46,687 bases of DNA from Pantoea brenneri (GTDB taxonomy: Bacteria > Pseudomonadota > Gammaproteobacteria > Enterobacterales > Enterobacteriaceae), in the NCBI GenBank assembly GCA_002095305.1, contig MIEI01000036.1:1-46687 (forward strand), given 5' to 3'. The notes beneath the pieces are model-generated. The model was not told where the DNA came from. It saw only the letters and a program-made list of their open reading frames with translations, and did no database searches. This document shows positions 44,493-46,687 of this stretch, piece after piece. How positions within the stretch are numbered: position 1 is the first letter of the stretch; the number at the start of each line of letters is the position of its first letter. The translations under genes were made by a program, and so were the position numbers.

Positions 44493-45005
44493 CAGCAATA
44501 GATTTACTGTCTCCCGGAGCAGGTTACTCCGTTTATCCCGCCTGCTCCGCCCTTACAGATAACTATTTATCCTGTCCTTATTTGCCAATAGCAGCGGTTA
44601 CCCGGCGCTGAAAAGCGCGCTGTGGATGTCTGGTCGCCACTGACTCACGGCTGGATTGGTCAGGACAGGTTCTTCCCCCTGCTCCACCCTGGATTCCTGC
44701 CTGCGCATACTGCTTAGCCGATATCCCGGCCAGACATGGGTAGCGCGTTTTATCAACGCAGGTTAGTCAGCCGTTCTGCCGGTTTCAGGTCACGCTGCCG
44801 CAATCTGCCCGGGCGGTGATCCGCTGACCTGGCTTTCATCTGAGAGCAGTCATCTATGAGGACGCATTCGCCGGTCAGCTTGCACGCAAGGTCTGAACCG
44901 TTGTCCGGTGCGATGCCACAGCAACGCGTAAAACTAAAATATTGCCTGAACGTCAGACTGACCTATATCCTTTTAAGGCTACTATTTTGTATTAAGGTCT
45001 TTATC
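44487..45005. other. Intergenic region
   Basis: About 520 nt. After the hairpins the base composition returns to that of the host. No gene is supported; the plus-strand frame that starts at 44856 is the upstream extension of the next gene and lacks its own signals. The promoter of the cyclophilin-like gene probably lies near 44940-45000. Confidence 0.4.
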
Positions 45006-45521
45006 ATGAAAGACAGGTTACCCATTCTGACCCCCGGCACCGCCAGGCGTCAGTACATCTTCAGCATTACAGTAGCGGTACTGATTACGGCCACCAGCAG
45101 CCCTGGCGCTGCATCCGCCGCTGTAACATCAGCTGCCAGCCCGGATGCACCAGCCACCAGTGAGACCAGAATGATCAACATGCAAATCGATCACCAGTCG
45201 TTCACCCTTATTCCGGCCGAAAACGCCGCCTCCCGTGCCCTGATAAACAAATTGCCGCTCAGCGTGGAAATGCATGAACTGAACGGCAATGAAAAATATG
45301 TCGATCTGGCTTTTTCACTGCCGGTCGGGCCGGTAGTCACCGGCACCATTCATGCCGGCGATGTGATGCTGTATGGCAACAACACGCTGGTGCTGTTTTA
45401 TAAAAGCTTTCATACCGCCTACCGCTATACCCGGATTGGCCGGATAGACGCGCCGGAAGCGTTAGAGAATCATGACAGCATGAAAGCAGAAACGATCAGC
45501 GTGACGTTGTCACCACAGTGA
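45006..45521 (+). CDS. Secreted cyclophilin-like domain protein
   Basis: A 171-aa protein starting at ATG 45006 with AAGG upstream. Residues about 1-40 are a signal peptide (YIFSITVAVLITATSSPGAASAA), then a Ser/Ala/Thr-rich linker. The mature domain (MINMQIDHQSFTLIPAENAASRALINKLPLSVEMHELNGNEKYVDLAFSLP ... TGTIHAGDVMLYGNNTLVLFYKSFHTAYRYTRIGRID) is the cyclophilin-like fold family, which lacks the residues for prolyl isomerase activity. Function unknown, probably periplasmic. Ends before a good terminator. Confidence 0.8.
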   Translation: MKDRLPILTPGTARRQYIFSITVAVLITATSSPGAASAAVTSAASPDAPATSETRMINMQIDHQSFTLIPAENAASRALINKLPLSVEMHELNGNEKYVDLAFSLPVGPVVTGTIHAGDVMLYGNNTLVLFYKSFHTAYRYTRIGRIDAPEALENHDSMKAETISVTLSPQ

Positions 45522-45542
45522 GGATGGCCTTTACCACGTGAT

Positions 45543-45570
45543 AAGCGCCAGACACGGCATGGCGCTTTTT
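45543..45570 (+). terminator. Rho-independent terminator after the cyclophilin-like gene
   Basis: AAGCGCCA (45543-45550) pairs with TGGCGCTT (45560-45567) over a 9-nt loop, followed by T residues to 45570. It lies 22 nt after the stop codon at 45521. Confidence 0.75.
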
Positions 45571-45572
45571 CG

Positions 45573-46319
45573 CTACTGTTGCGCTACTGAATTGAGCGCG
45601 GCCTTCAGCCGATCGGCCCAGCCCGGCTGTTGCTGTTCACTGAAAAACGGCACCAGTTCGCTCAGCTGATCGGCAGTCAGGCCGATATTGATGCTGATGC
45701 CAAGGTGAGATTTCAACTGCGGTTCTACCCCTTCCATCGCGGCCAGTGCGCCGACCGTCGCCAGCTCACGATTTTTCCAGCTGAAATTGTCCCGTTCAAA
45801 AATGTCACCGAACAGATGAGACTGCAGATAATCATTCATCACCGGCGCGAAATCGAACAGCGGTCCTTTCACCGGGCTGCCGACCAGTGCGGTCTGGTTG
45901 CGTTTACCGGCGGCCATCATCGTTTCTGGCGCAGGAAGCGGGCCAGGCTGCTGCCCCGGCTGATCCTGTTTTCCCGCCAGCCGTCGGCTTTCGGTCACTT
46001 TCATCAACTCGCCCAGCGCATTCAGACTGCGTGGAAAGCCGGCATAGGCATAGAGCTGGACCAGAATTTCGCGACAGTCGCTCAGGGTCAGGCCGGCGTC
46101 CAGACCGCGATTGAGCGCCGCGTTCAGTCCGGTTAAATCACCGACGGCCGCATAGGCGGCAATACTGGCAATGTTTTTCTGCTGTAACGACAGTGGCTGA
46201 GTTTGTTTCTGCATTTGAGCCTCTATTTTTTTGCGTTCTGTATCGGGCATGGCATCTGCCAGCGCCACGGACGGGGCCAGTGCCATGCAGAGCATCAATG
46301 CGGCATTTAACGTTTTCAT
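45573..46319 (-). CDS. Secreted double carboxymuconolactone decarboxylase-fold protein
   Basis: About 248 aa. AAGGA near 46326-46331 favours ATG 46319 or 46322 over an upstream in-frame codon at 46385. Residues 1-22 are a signal peptide ([20 protein letters not shown]), unusual for this fold. Two CMD domains follow: [56 protein letters not shown], then [47 protein letters not shown]. They are separated by a Pro/Gln-rich linker ([15 protein letters not shown]). No CxxC is present. Reaction unknown. Probably in one operon with the cupin gene immediately upstream. Confidence 0.87.
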   Translation of the reverse strand: MKTLNAALMLCMALAPSVALADAMPDTERKKIEAQMQKQTQPLSLQQKNIASIAAYAAVGDLTGLNAALNRGLDAGLTLSDCREILVQLYAYAGFPRSLNALGELMKVTESRRLAGKQDQPGQQPGPLPAPETMMAAGKRNQTALVGSPVKGPLFDFAPVMNDYLQSHLFGDIFERDNFSWKNRELATVGALAAMEGVEPQLKSHLGISINIGLTADQLSELVPFFSEQQQPGWADRLKAALNSVAQQ

Positions 46320-46329
46320 CATTCGGTCC

Positions 46330-46687
46330 TTACGATTTTTCAGCCGCGGCATATTGCCGATCGCTGACCTTTTCCATCCAGTCAACTACCTTGCCGTCCA
46401 GCGCTTCTGCGATAGCGATATGCGACAGGCTGTTTTGCGCAGCGGCACCGTGCCAGTGTTTAACGCCGGCCGGGATCCAGATAATATCGCCCGGTCGGAT
46501 CTCACGCACCGGTCCTCCCCATTCCTGCACCCGACCCACGCCTGCCGTGACAATTAATGTCTGACCGAGCGGATGGGTATGCCATGCGGTGCGGGCAGAC
46601 GGCTCAAACGTCACCGTCGCGCCACCGGTCCGTGCCGGTGCTGTAGCCTGAAAAGGCGCATCAATACGCACTGCACCGGTGAAATAG
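46330..46687 (-). CDS. (R)-mandelonitrile lyase-like cupin (partial)
   Basis: The frame is open to the right edge (reading [13 protein letters not shown] from the last full codon), so the true start lies outside the window and the GTG at 46671 is internal. The cupin core is complete: [92 protein letters not shown]. The metal-binding His residues of HTHP and HWHG are intact. It closely matches manganese-dependent bacterial (R)-mandelonitrile lyase/hydroxynitrile lyase cupins, which are often encoded next to carboxymuconolactone decarboxylase-fold proteins, as here. Physiological substrate unknown. Confidence 0.88.
   Translation of the reverse strand, partial: YFTGAVRIDAPFQATAPARTGGATVTFEPSARTAWHTHPLGQTLIVTAGVGRVQEWGGPVREIRPGDIIWIPAGVKHWHGAAAQNSLSHIAIAEALDGKVVDWMEKVSDRQYAAAEKS

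Overview
The window looks like a chromosomal segment from an enterobacterium of the Erwiniaceae (Pantoea/Erwinia/Mixta-like). The reasons are an RluF nearly identical in architecture to that of Escherichia coli, a sitABCD metal transporter, a paoABC-type aldehyde oxidoreductase, YcgZ/YmgA/AriR small proteins, a BapA-type adhesin, and a GC-rich coding style with many LysR regulators. The genus is an inference from gene content; no rRNA or other marker is present. No phage, IS, CRISPR, tRNA or rRNA was recognised.

Layout. 1-645: N-terminus of a giant BapA-like biofilm adhesin (runs off the left edge), with about 1.2 kb of AT-rich non-coding DNA upstream of it. 1868-9409: an unknown protein, a LysR regulator divergent from a PRISE-type reductase, rluF, a GNAT acetyltransferase, an autotransporter GDSL esterase and an RpiR-type regulator. 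9688-13196: a Fur-box-preceded TonB-dependent siderophore receptor overlapping a periplasmic binding protein gene. 13134-19926: a molybdo-flavoenzyme locus (paoA-paoB-paoC, then a terminator, then mocA-xdhC), divergent from a LysR gene across a clear dyad operator. 19949-23446: sitABCD with a double MntR-like operator. 23837-26822: an array of five YmgA/YcgZ/AriR-family small connector-like proteins plus one unknown 99-aa protein. 27289-41684: an ordinary accessory region of regulators and small metabolic enzymes (LacI, LysR/SDR, DUF1275, cupin, racemase, MFS/MarR, XRE-cupin/B3-4, RidA, LysE, a CMD-tautomerase-DUF4865 operon with its LysR, TetR, serine hydrolase). 42376-44486: a low-GC two-gene island with a polysaccharide flippase and a TupA-like ATP-grasp enzyme. 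45006-46687: a cyclophilin-like secreted protein, a secreted double carboxymuconolactone-decarboxylase-fold protein and a mandelonitrile-lyase-like cupin (runs off the right edge).

A striking property of the sequence is that five genes (xdhC, paoC, an SDR, an MFS transporter and an XRE-cupin regulator) are each split by small deletions. There are six lesions, five of 1 nt and one of 2 nt, and at least five sit in short G/C runs or a CG repeat. Restoring the missing bases gives full-length, family-consistent proteins, so these are more likely sequencing or assembly errors than genuine decay. The most interesting biology is the five-member connector array (surface/biofilm signalling, possibly linked to the adhesin at the left end) and the orphan flippase/ATP-grasp pair, which suggests a laterally acquired surface-glycan modification.
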